Of a DNA stretch of 64,000 nt, positions 56,275 to 64,000 are shown one piece after another. The stretch covers positions 25,388,444-25,452,443 of the forward strand of contig JAOANR010000010.1 of NCBI GenBank assembly GCA_030278955.1. Direction: 5' to 3'. Positions within the stretch are counted from its first letter, which is position 1. Each line of letters begins with the position of its first letter. The notes under the pieces were generated by a model that saw only the letters and a program-made list of their open reading frames with translations, did not search any database and was not told the origin of the DNA. The stretch comes from Hygrophila difformis. Lineage: Eukaryota > Streptophyta > Magnoliopsida > Lamiales > Acanthaceae. The translations under genes and the position numbers were made by a program.

Positions 56275-56300
56275 CCGCGGGTACCGCGGTGCAAAACTAG
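56275..56300 (+). other. Helitron 3' terminus: hairpin and CTAG
   Basis: CCGCGG GTA CCGCGG stem-loop (56275-56289), seven bases later CTAG, then T at 56301. Position, short spacer and CTRR end match Helitron 3' ends. Confidence 0.82.
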
Positions 56301-57490
56301 TGTTACTATAAAGAACAATAACCATACAATGCAGAGAGGAAATAAAAGTGAATATATAGTAAGCAAATAGAGGGAATTGATAGGTGTTTTATTTCACAAT
56401 AATATATATTTATAGTTGTGTTGCCCAACGTAAGAAGAAGAATTTTCAACATCATCAACTCACAAATGTTCACTATATAATTACGTGTGTTACTTGATCA
56501 CATCAAAGTCATTTTACTTGATCACATCAAGGTCATTCACATGTTTTATTTTTTTTCATCAAGTACATTGATAAAGTATTTATTAAAAAGTATTTGGTAA
56601 AAATTAATTAATAAAAACGGAAAACTAACAGCGAAAATGCTATACATATATTTCTACATGCAATTTGGGCTAATATTCGATTTACCCAACAATATACATA
56701 GATAGTGCCCCCATCTTTAACATTAACGGTCAAATGAAACTCCCACATATCCCTCACGAAGAAAGTACGCCATTCCGACGGAATGGGCTGGCGGGTGGCC
56801 ACTGCAGTGCCTCTTGAAAATTTTCGAGGTAATTAATCTAGTTTTGTTTTGACAGTGTATTATTGATCAACGAGGGTGAGTTTTGAATTCTTTGTGCGTA
56901 ATTTTTTTGAAATTGAGGGTTTAGGGTTAGGGACGGGTGATTACGGAATATTCTGATGCGAATTTAAACTTGATCTAGTAGTCGTTGAATCTGCAGGTAT
57001 TATGAGTACTTTCCTTATTAATGCAATTATTTTCAACACGTCAACTACCTAAAATTTAATCTAACCATTGAACTCATATCCTTAATTTTCACATAAATTT
57101 ATCAAATTTGAATGAGGGGTTTCCTTTGCATTGAATCCTCCATTCGAGTTTCAAGAGGAGTAGATAAAGGTGAAATTTATGTTTTGGGCAATGTACAAAT
57201 AATAACGTATTTTAACTTCTTGTTGGAATATAATATCCCTTTTTCTTGGATACATTTTTGTGGAATATAATTTGCCTCTATCCATTTTTATCTACATATG
57301 GTCCTTTTCTTATGTCAAAAAGTCTTTTGCATCTGACATTGGATTGATCTTTATATACATGGAGAGGCTAAGTAGCCATATGGATATATGTTTACAAACG
57401 CCATAGTCGCACATCAAAACAGACTCATGCTTATTTCACTGCTAAAAATAGTCACTTTTCAAGATTATGCGGTAATTTATGATTTATGAA
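56301..57490. other. Spacer between the Helitron end and the copia element
   Basis: Mostly AT-rich. On the minus strand 56608-56802 is an open frame of 64 codons (WRTFFVRDMWEFHLTVNVKD) that looks protein-like rather than low-complexity. It is open upstream to about 56830 with CTGCAG before it, so it may be the last exon of a decayed gene. I do not recognise it. A GGGTTTAGGGTTAGGG run is at about 56919-56935. Confidence 0.4.
57486..57490. repeat. Target site duplication ATGAA, left copy
   Basis: ATGAA before the copia 5' LTR, repeated at 62801-62805. Confidence 0.85.
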
Positions 57491-57971
57491 CGTTGTGTTA
57501 TATGCCTCAAATTCTTTTATGGGCTGCAGGGACAAGCCCTTAGTCATGGGCATGAGCAAGGCTATTGTTGAAGGCTGAAAGATGCAGCAAGGGACCAAAC
57601 CCTCAGTCATGGGCATGCCTAAAACTATTGTTGAAGGCCGGAAAAAAGGCTAAATCTAGTAAATGGGTGGTTTTATTTTTTGAGAGCAGTTTTATTTTAA
57701 AAAAGAGCACTTTTGATATCTTGTGTGATCCGGTTCTTCTCATCGTTCTCTTCCTCCCAGATTTCCATATTTTCCATATGCTGTAAATCATTTGAGCGCA
57801 TCTTGAGAGAGATTTAACTTGTAATTTGTACTCTCTATTCGGTTCTTAGTGAAGATTTTCGTCGACTGTGGTTTTTCCCACTTTGGGTTTTCCAGTAAAT
57901 CTTATGTCTCAATTTATTTATTTTCATTCCGTTCTTCAATTACATATCAAAGATCCAAAAATTTCTTAACA
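57491..57971 (+). repeat. 5' LTR of the copia element
   Basis: 481 bp. It starts CGTTGTGTTATATGCC where the other LTR has TGTTGTGTTATATGCC, so the terminal T is mutated. It ends ...TTAACA. A segment with GTCATGGGCATG occurs twice inside. Confidence 0.88.
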
Positions 57972-57973
57972 AG

Positions 57974-57985
57974 TGGTATCGGAGC
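57974..57985 (+). promoter_or_regulatory. Copia primer binding site
   Basis: TGGTATCGGAGC, two bases after the 5' LTR, one base off the initiator tRNA-Met complement TGGTATCAGAGC. Confidence 0.85.
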
Positions 57986-57998
57986 AATACAATTGAAG

Positions 57999-58735
57999 AT
58001 GTCGTTTGCACGGTTCGAAAATTGAGAAATTTGATGGCAAGATTTCGTTTACTACGTGGAAAATACAGATGAGGGCGCTTCTTGTTCAGAATGGCGTAAA
58101 GAAAGAATTAGATGGGAAATCCAAGAAGCCTGCAACTATGAGTGAAGACGATTGGGCAGAACTAGATGAAAAAGCATTGACATCAATTCAATTGAAATCG
58201 AAGGAAGTTCTGCGTGAAGTAGTTCATGAGGATTCTGCCGCAGGGATATGGTTAAAGCTCGAATCGTTGTATATGACGAAGTCGTTTGCAAATAAACTTC
58301 ATCTCAAGGAACGTCTCTAAACGATTCGAATCTGAAGGTACCCCGATTCAATCTCATCTAGATGAATTTAATTATATTATTTTGGATTTGGAAAATCTAG
58401 AGATTAAGATTGATGATGATGACAAAGCTGTGTTGTTACTTGTCTTGTTGCCTCCTCCCTATAAACAATTTAGAGAAATTATGCTTTATTGTACTCAAGA
58501 TTCATTGAGTTTTGACGAGGTTAAATCAAGTTTGTTCTCCAAAGAAAAGCTTGATTGTAATCCTAATTCTGAAGATAAGGCACATGGTTTGGTTGTTCGG
58601 GGAAGGAGTTTACATAAGAATTTTAGAGATAAGAAAAAGGATTGGTCTAAATCAAGGGGACCAAGACAAACAAAACTTGTAACTACTGTAAGAAGACATG
58701 GCATGTGATTGCAAATTGCTACAAGTTGAAGAACA
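57999..58735 (+). pseudogene. Copia gag
   Basis: ATG at 57999, but the frame breaks within ten codons. The body reads KIEKFDGKISFTTWKIQM (58006-58318) then, in another frame from about 58290, RFESEGTPIQSHLDEFNYII and LLPPPYKQFREIM (UBN2-type gag domain). The zinc knuckle CNYCKKTWHVIANC at about 58679-58720 is in a third frame. The order and motifs are normal for copia gag. Confidence 0.82.
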
Positions 58736-59009
58736 AGAAATATAGAGAAAATAAAGAGAAAAAATCTGTTGAACCTGCAGAAGCTGATGTTGTTAAGACA
58801 GAATCCAATGGTGATCTTGTTCTTACAGCATTGACAGAACATCGTTCTAAAAGTGATTGGATTTTAGATTTCGGGTGCACATTTCATATTTGTTCCAATC
58901 GGGATTGGTTTACTACTTATGATGAAAAAGTTGGTGGTGTAGTTTTGATGGAAAATGATGCACAATATCTGGTGTTGGTTCAGTATAGACTAAATCTGAT
59001 GATGGTTGT
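58705..59009 (+). pseudogene. Copia protease start
   Basis: The segment after the zinc knuckle reaches the aspartic protease site, which reads WILDFGCTFH where copia proteases have D-S-G; the Ser is replaced by Phe. The sequence continues to the MITE insertion at 59010. Confidence 0.75.
59002..59009. repeat. MITE target site duplication, left copy
   Basis: ATGGTTGT, matching ATGGCTGT at 59563-59570 at seven of eight bases. Confidence 0.8.
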
Positions 59010-59562
59010 TAGGGGTGTAAACAAGCCGAGCCGAGCCCGAATAGTGGTAAGCTCGGCTTGATCTCATAAGAATTCGAGCCGAGCTTTGACCAAGCCGAGC
59101 GTTGACCGAGCTACTTCGAGTCGAGCATTGACCGAGTCGAGCCGAGCTCGAACTAGTATCATTTTCAACCTCACATAATTTATAAAAGAAATTATATTTA
59201 ATATATTGTATATATTTAAATATAATTAATTTAATCTACATATTAAAATAATTTTAAAAATATATATTTAATTAATAATATATTTTTAATTTAAAAATTA
59301 AAAGATATAAAAAATAATAATACTATACTTTTAATATTATACATAATTTCTATATTTAATAATAAATAAATATATGTATAAAAATAAATCGCGCCTATTA
59401 TCGAGCTTTCGAGCCGAATAGTGGTTGGCTCGGCTTGAGATCATGTGTGTTATGAGCCGAGCTCGAGCTTGAACCGAGCCATTTCGAGTCGAGCTTGAAC
59501 CAAATTTTGACCGAGTTGAGCTCGAATAACTCACGAGCCTATCAGTCTCATTTATACCCTTA
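59010..59562. mobile_element. hAT-type MITE (553 bp)
   Basis: The ends are TAGGGGTGTAAAC and (inverted) TAAGGGTATAAAT, with 8-bp target duplications. Both ends are packed with GAGCCGAGC/GCTCGGCT motifs around an AT-rich middle (59160-59390) with no coding capacity. The terminal pattern resembles the full hAT at 33845, but the subterminal motifs are different, so the two are separate families. Confidence 0.82.
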
Positions 59563-61450
59563 ATGGCTGTGTTCGAGTTCTTAGTAATGTTAGACATGTG
59601 CCTGATGTGAAGAGAAATTTGATTTCACTTGGTACCTTGGAATCTCTTGGGTCAACTTCTCTACCGGTATTCATTCTACTCATGATAATCTAGCTTATAT
59701 TCACTCTGATTTATGGGGCCGTCAAGGGTTCCATAATTTACTGGGAAAAGATACATGATGGCATTGATTGATGATTTTTCTCGGAAGACATGGTATATTT
59801 TTTGAAGCTGAAAAGGGTGGCATTGATCACATTCAAGAATTGGAAGACTCTTGTGGAAAATCAAACTGGCAAGAAAGTAAACACACTTAGACTGATCGTG
59901 GATTGAAATTCTGCAGTGGCGAGTTCACTGCATTTTGTGCATCACATGGTATTAAGAGGCATATGACATTGCCAAGGAAGCCTCAACATAATGGTGTAGC
60001 AGAACGAATCAATCGAACTCTTTTGGAGAGAGCTCGTTGTATGCTTTATAATGCTGGATTATGACATCGGCGTGATATATGGGTTAAAGCTGTTACAACA
60101 TCCTGTTATTTGGTAAATTGGTCTCCAAATTCTGCCATTGATTTCAAGATTCCAAAAGAAGTTTGGTCAGGCAATCCTATTGATTATTCATCTCTGCGCA
60201 TTTTTGGATGTCTTGCATTTGTACATGTTGATGATGGAAAATTCTCTCCCAGAGCCATCAAGTGTATATTTATTGATTACTCATCCGAATCAAAACGTTA
60301 TCGTTTATGGTGTGCAGATGGTAAGTCACGACATATGATTTTAAGTCGTGATGTAACTTTTAATGAAAAGCCAATGCTGTCTTCTGGAAAGAATTCAGCT
60401 ATTATGTCTTCTTCAGTCAATGAAGATGAGCAGCGGAAAACTGGGGAGAAGGTGGAGCTATCATTGAAGCTGCCAGTGAAAGATGTACATAAGACATCTG
60501 TTGGTGAGTCAAGTTCAGGCCCTATGCAAGTAGATGAGTCGAGCTCAGATTTGCAATCTTACAGGACACTTCCATTGCCAAAAATCGACTAAGGAGAGAA
60601 ATTAAGCTTCCTGTAAGGTATTCTGAAGATTATGTAATGGCATATGTATTTTCTGTTTGACAAGAAACACTTGAAAATGATGAGCCTGCCAATTATTCAG
60701 AAGCTACTTCTTGTGTTGAATCCTCAAAGTGGGTGGTTGCAATGGAAGATGAAATCCAAAGTCTCCACAAGAATGGAACTTCGGAACTTGTTGAACTTCC
60801 TTAAGGTAGGAGTCCTTTAAAATGTAAATAGGTATTCAAGAAAAAAGAAGGCATTCCAGGAGTTGAAGAACCTCGTTGCAAAGCACAGTTGGTCATTAAA
60901 GATTTCAGTCAACGTGAAGGATTGACTTTAATGAAATTTTCTCACCTGTTGTTCGACATACTTTATATGTGTTTTGCTAGGTCTTGTTGCTATGTTTGAC
61001 ATGGAGTTGGAGCAACTTGACATAAAACCAACCTTTCTTCATGGTGATCTTGAGGAAGAAATATATCAACCAGAGGGATTTATTATTGTGGGAAAAGAGA
61101 ATTATGTTTGTAAATTGAAGAAGTCTCTTTATGGATTGAAGCAAGCCACGCGACAATGGTATAAAAGGTTTGATTCTTTTATGATTCAACAAGGATATTC
61201 CCGTAGCAAATATGATGATTGCATTTATTTTCAAGAGTTTTCTAATGGCTCTTTTGTGTATTTGCTACTTTATGTGGATGATATGTTGGTTGCTTCATGT
61301 GACATGTCTTGTATTGTTAAGTTGAACTCACAGCTTACTAGGGAATTTGATATGAAAGAATTGGGAGCAACAAGTAAGATTCTTGGGATGGAAATAAATA
61401 TAGATCGAAAAGCTCTGAAAATTATTTCTTTCCCAAAGGAACTATGTTGA
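59563..61450 (+). pseudogene. Copia integrase and reverse transcriptase
   Basis: After the MITE: GAG_pre-integrase remnant (NVRHVPDVKRNLISLGTL), a deletion, then the integrase core (HSDLWG, GEFTAFCASHGIKRHMT, PQHNGVAERINRTLLERAR, about 59690-60060) and its C-terminal part in the 160-codon frame 60110-60592 (LRIFGCLAFVHVDDGKFSPR). RT lies at about 60830-61450, with QLDIKPTFLHGDLEEEIYQ, LKKSLYGLKQATRQWYKRFD and the active site YVDDML (61271). At least six stops or frame changes are present. Confidence 0.85.
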
Positions 61451-62150
61451 GAAGATACTTGATCGCTATAATATGAGTTCTTGTAAATCTGTATCTACTC
61501 CATTGGTTGCTCATTTCTGGTTGTCTGAAGATATGTGCCCTCAGTGAGAGGATGAGATGAGGGAGATGACCAAAATTCCCTATTCGAGTGCAGTTGGAAG
61601 CCTAATATATACAATGGTATTTACAAGGCCTGATTTAACATATGCTGTGAGTGTTGTAAGCCATTATATGCACAATCCCGGAAAGGCTCATTGGATTGCT
61701 GTTAAGTAGATCTTGCGGTACTTGAAAGGTACATCACATCTTGGCTTGGTTTCTGATAAAAATAATTCTACTTCTTTAGATGTGATTGGTTATTTTGATT
61801 CTTACTATGGTGGAGATCTTGATCGAAGGCGTTCTCTTTCTGAATATATTTTTACTTTGTGTAGCTGTTCTATTTGTTGGAAGTCATCTTTACAGTCTAT
61901 TGTTGCTTTATCGACTACAGAAGCAGAGTATATATAAGCTACATAAGGTGTTAAAGAGGCACTTTGGCTTCGATAATTGTTGTAGAGCTTGGTTTTGCTC
62001 AAAAGGTTCTTGTGGTTTTCTGTGACAATCAGAGTGCTATACATCTGACAAAGAACAATCGTTATCATAATAAAACCAAGCACATTGTTGTCAAATATCA
62101 TTTTATTCAGGATACAGTTGCAGAAGGTGAAGTTGTGGTTTAAAAGATAC
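61451..62150 (+). pseudogene. Copia RNase H
   Basis: RYLKGTSHLGLV and SEYIFTLCSCSICWKSSLQS followed by IVALSTTEAEYI (61713-61937), then in another frame VFCDNQSAIHLTKNN and KTKHIVVKYHFI up to about 62140. Normal copia RNase H motifs, broken frame. Confidence 0.82.
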
Positions 62151-62291
62151 ATACTTATGAGAATCCCACTAATATGTAACCAAGCCAGTTCCTATTACCA
62201 AGTTTCAACATTGTTTGGACTTGGTTAATGTTAGCAACAGCTGTTGATTGTCCCTTGGGGACGTTATGACGACGAAGATATGTGATGAATC

Positions 62292-62313
62292 GAATTTTCG
62301 GCAAGGTGGAGAT
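62292..62313 (+). promoter_or_regulatory. Copia polypurine tract region
   Basis: GGCAAGGTGGAGAT directly before the 3' LTR. Confidence 0.75.
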
Positions 62314-62800
62314 TGTTGTGTTATATGCCTCAAATTGTTTTGTGGGATGTAGCAAGGGACTAAGCCCTTAGTCATGGGCATGAATAAGGCTATTGTTGAA
62401 GGCTGAAAGATGTTGCAAGGGACCAAACCCTTAGTCATGGGCATGCCTAGAGCTATTGTTGAAGGCTGGAAAAAAAGACTAAATTTAGTAAATTGGTGGT
62501 TTTATTTTTGAGAGCAGATTTATTTTAAAAAAGTGCAGATTTGATATCTTGTGAGATACAGTTCTTCTCATGGTTCTCTTCCTCCCAAATTTCCATATTT
62601 TCCCTATGCTATAAATCATTTGAGCGTATCTTGAGAGAGATTTGAGTTGTAATTCGTATTCTCTATTCGGTTCTTAGTGAAGATCTTCGTTGTCCGTGGT
62701 TTTTCCCACTTTGAGTTTTCCACGTAAATCTTATGTCTCAATTTATTTATTTTCGCTCCGTTCTTCAATTTCATATCAAAGATCTAGAAAATTGTTAACA
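62314..62800 (+). repeat. 3' LTR of the copia element
   Basis: 487 bp, TG...CA, with the same doubled GTCATGGGCATG segment. Followed by TSD ATGAA (62801-62805). Confidence 0.88.
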
Positions 62801-62805
62801 ATGAA

Positions 62806-63245
62806 ACATATGTTTTGAATATTTAGGGCGTGTTTGGTGGATCTTATTACTCGTTATCTCTTATACTCAATATGAAGTATCAATAAGATTGTTCGTTGGG
62901 ATAAGCAAATATTTGGTTCTTATATCTCTTATTCCATCAATCACTTTTATTTCATCAGTCAACCTTTATTTATAATAAGTGACATAATATGAGCGGAATC
63001 TGCTAGGCGTTAACGAATTTGCTCGCTTCATATGCTTCTTATATCATCAGTCACCTTTATTTATAATAAGTCACATACATGTGCTCATTTTCAATTAGCC
63101 AAACCCCCATTTCCAATCAACTATTTAGAGCAAACTTTAAAAATATAGTGGTCCAAAATAATAAGATAATAAAATAAATTAATTATAGTAAAATTCTTAT
63201 TTTGGTATAATAAATAGGATATATCTATTAATCTATTATCTATTA
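62806..63245. other. AT-rich flank with a possible MITE
   Basis: GGGCGTGTTTGGTGG at 62827 resembles the ends of PIF/Harbinger-type MITEs, and GCCAAACCCCC near 63099 is a weak inverted match. Two near-copies of CATCAGTCA(A)CCTTTATTTATAATAAGT (62956 and 63045) lie inside. Not strong enough to call an element. Confidence 0.35.
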
Positions 63246-63247
63246 TA

Positions 63248-63311
63248 CTCCCTCCGTCCCATTCCAAATGTCCTACTTACTATTTTTGGATGTCCCATTA
63301 CACGGAGGGAG
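63248..63311. mobile_element. Stowaway-type MITE, 64 bp
   Basis: CTCCCTCCGTCCC...CACGGAGGGAG inverted termini with TA on both sides (63246-63247 and 63312-63313), the standard plant Stowaway (Tc1/mariner) signature. It is extremely short: essentially two inverted ends and a small loop. Confidence 0.9.
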
Positions 63312-63314
63312 TAC

Positions 63315-63322
63315 TATATAAG
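63315..63322 (+). promoter_or_regulatory. TATA box next to the Stowaway MITE
   Basis: TATATAAG, starting three bases after the last base of the MITE, followed about 30 bp later by a purine/pyrimidine-rich leader. It fits the core promoter of the GC-rich transcribed-looking region that follows. Confidence 0.55.
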
Positions 63323-63344
63323 AGGGAGAGCCAAAATCTTCCAA

Positions 63345-64000
63345 CCTCTAATTTTGATTCTAAACCGTTGGATTTCTAATCCAATTGAAATTACCACCGT
63401 TGGATCAAATCGCTCCTTATACAAAGTTTCCCGGGATCGATCCTCCCAGCCTGCAATTCACTCCCCTCTTCTAAGCCACTGTTCTTTCTCCAGATTCAAT
63501 CGTTTATTCCCAAATTCCCAAAGCCCTCCTCGCGCTGCTCCTCGATCCCTCGCTTGCCCAGCGCGATGCGTTCAGTTTTCCTAGCAATTCTTTCTTTGGG
63601 ATTTTGGTCCGGCCACCATCGCCTCGGACGATGGATTTCCTCTTGGCGTCTTCATGTTCCGGTCGATCGTTGTGTGAGTGTGGGGCTCTCTTCCGCCCCT
63701 TGCAGCGTCGACGCCGTCCTCTTCCCTCCACCGCCGCCTGCCGCCGCCGCGCCCGCCGCTAGGGTTCCTCAACCCACTTGACACTGGTAACCCTAGCGGC
63801 GCCGCCGTCGCTCACCGCCCCTTGCTGTTCTGCACCGCCGGCGACTTATTCTCTTCGGCCCTGCCCCGCCCTCGCTGCTCTAGCCTTGCCACTTTTCTTT
63901 TCGCCGCCGCCGGTGCCTCGCCACGACTGCCCCGCTCGCTGATATAGACTTCCCGGCAATTGGTGAAAGTCGGGTTTTGGATGTTGGGATATTCTGTGTA
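63345..64000 (+). other. Possible 5' end of a host gene, cut by the window edge
   Basis: The base composition changes sharply from AT-rich to GC-rich at about 63480-63930, with many CGCC/GCCG runs, as in 5' UTRs and first exons of plant genes. An ATG at 63566 opens 72 codons (MRSVFLAILSLGFWSGHH), ending at 63781 in a Pro/Ala-rich stretch. No homology is recognised and the reading frame is not secure. CTG/GTAACCC at 63785-63790 could be a splice donor. Inverted CCGCTAGGGTT (63758) / AACCCTAGCGG (63789) flank the end of this ORF. Confidence 0.35.

Larger units (their letters stand above)
51484..56300 (+). mobile_element. Helitron-type region, decayed, 5' end uncertain
   Basis: The right end is a canonical Helitron terminus: hairpin at 56275-56289, then CTAG at 56297-56300 followed by T. 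Inside are an RPA1-like gene and a PIF1-type helicase, both typical plant Helitron cargo or genes, on the plus strand. No Rep (HUH) endonuclease domain and no helicase Walker A are present, so it is non-autonomous. The 5' end could be the TCTATATCTTAAAACGCG near 51477, interrupted by the LINE, or much further left, as the repeat block left of the LINE shares modules with 51.5-52.1 kb. Confidence 0.65.
57491..62800 (+). mobile_element. Ty1/copia element, degraded
   Basis: 5310 bp with LTRs of 481 and 487 bp, a tRNA-Met-type primer site, a purine tract and copia domain order gag, protease, integrase, RT, RNase H. The coding region has many stops and frameshifts and a deletion between the pre-integrase segment and the integrase core (about 59660-59690). 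A 553-bp MITE is inserted at 59010. LTR divergence is clearly higher than in the two Ty3 elements, so it is older. Confidence 0.92.

Noticed and set aside
63504..63784. Arg-rich minus-strand ORFs in the GC-rich region
   Set aside because: They arise from GC-rich composition and lack homology; promoter signals favour the plus strand.
1..64000. tRNA, rRNA, snoRNA or microRNA genes
   Set aside because: None was recognised; tRNA-like bases are only the primer sites of the retrotransposons.

Overview
The window is repeat-rich, AT-rich plant nuclear DNA, probably from a eudicot. The basis is the mix of elements: Ty3/gypsy chromovirus (Tekay/Del type), Athila-type Ty3/gypsy, Ty1/copia, an L1-type LINE with a C-terminal RNase H, CACTA, hAT, Helitron and Stowaway. 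The species cannot be named from the sequence. At least 80% of the window is transposable elements, many nested inside one another. Only two places look like possible host genes (about 40.1-41.0 kb and 63.3-64.0 kb).

Layout. (1) 1-113 and 7467-about 17766 belong to one old, broken Athila-type element on the minus strand (integrase, RNase H, RT, protease, gag, a tRNA-Asp primer site present twice, then a probable very long 5' LTR with an array of AATTCGAATT palindromes). (2) 114-7461 is a complete LTR retrotransposon inserted into its integrase, with 5-bp target duplications GATAT. It has 2.6-kb LTRs and an intact gag but no pol. (3) 18659-29925 is a complete related element with 2597-bp LTRs that differ at only about four sites. 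It has an uninterrupted 1590-codon gag-pol frame with a chromodomain-like end, plus a small extra coiled-coil ORF in the leader. It is the obvious candidate helper for the gag-only element. (4) This element sits in a CACTA (En/Spm) transposase region on the minus strand (about 18108-39700). That region carries an internal tandem duplication of the DUF4218/DUF4216 part and is also split by a solo LTR (33742-39470), which in turn carries a 4.4-kb hAT element (33845-38269) with perfect 8-bp target duplications.

(5) 40.1-41.0 kb holds a small unrecognised gene with a good TATA box. (6) 41.0-45.45 kb is an AT-rich array of imperfect repeats with telomere-like AAACCCTAA runs. (7) 45472-51470 is a full-length LINE with target duplications, a poly(A) tail and an intact ORF2; ORF1 has one frame break. 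(8) About 51.5-56.3 kb is a decayed Helitron-type segment with an RPA1-like gene, a PIF1-type helicase missing its Walker A part, a long near-perfect palindrome and a canonical hairpin/CTAG 3' end. (9) 57491-62800 is a degraded copia element (target duplication ATGAA) carrying a 553-bp hAT-type MITE. (10) 63248-63311 is a 64-bp Stowaway MITE lying 3 bp upstream of a TATA box and a GC-rich stretch that may be the start of a host gene.

Insertion order by nesting: the Athila is older than the gag-only element, and the CACTA is older than the solo LTR, the hAT and the chromovirus. By LTR differences the autonomous chromovirus (about 4 changes) is younger than the gag-only element (about 16). All counts were made by eye.
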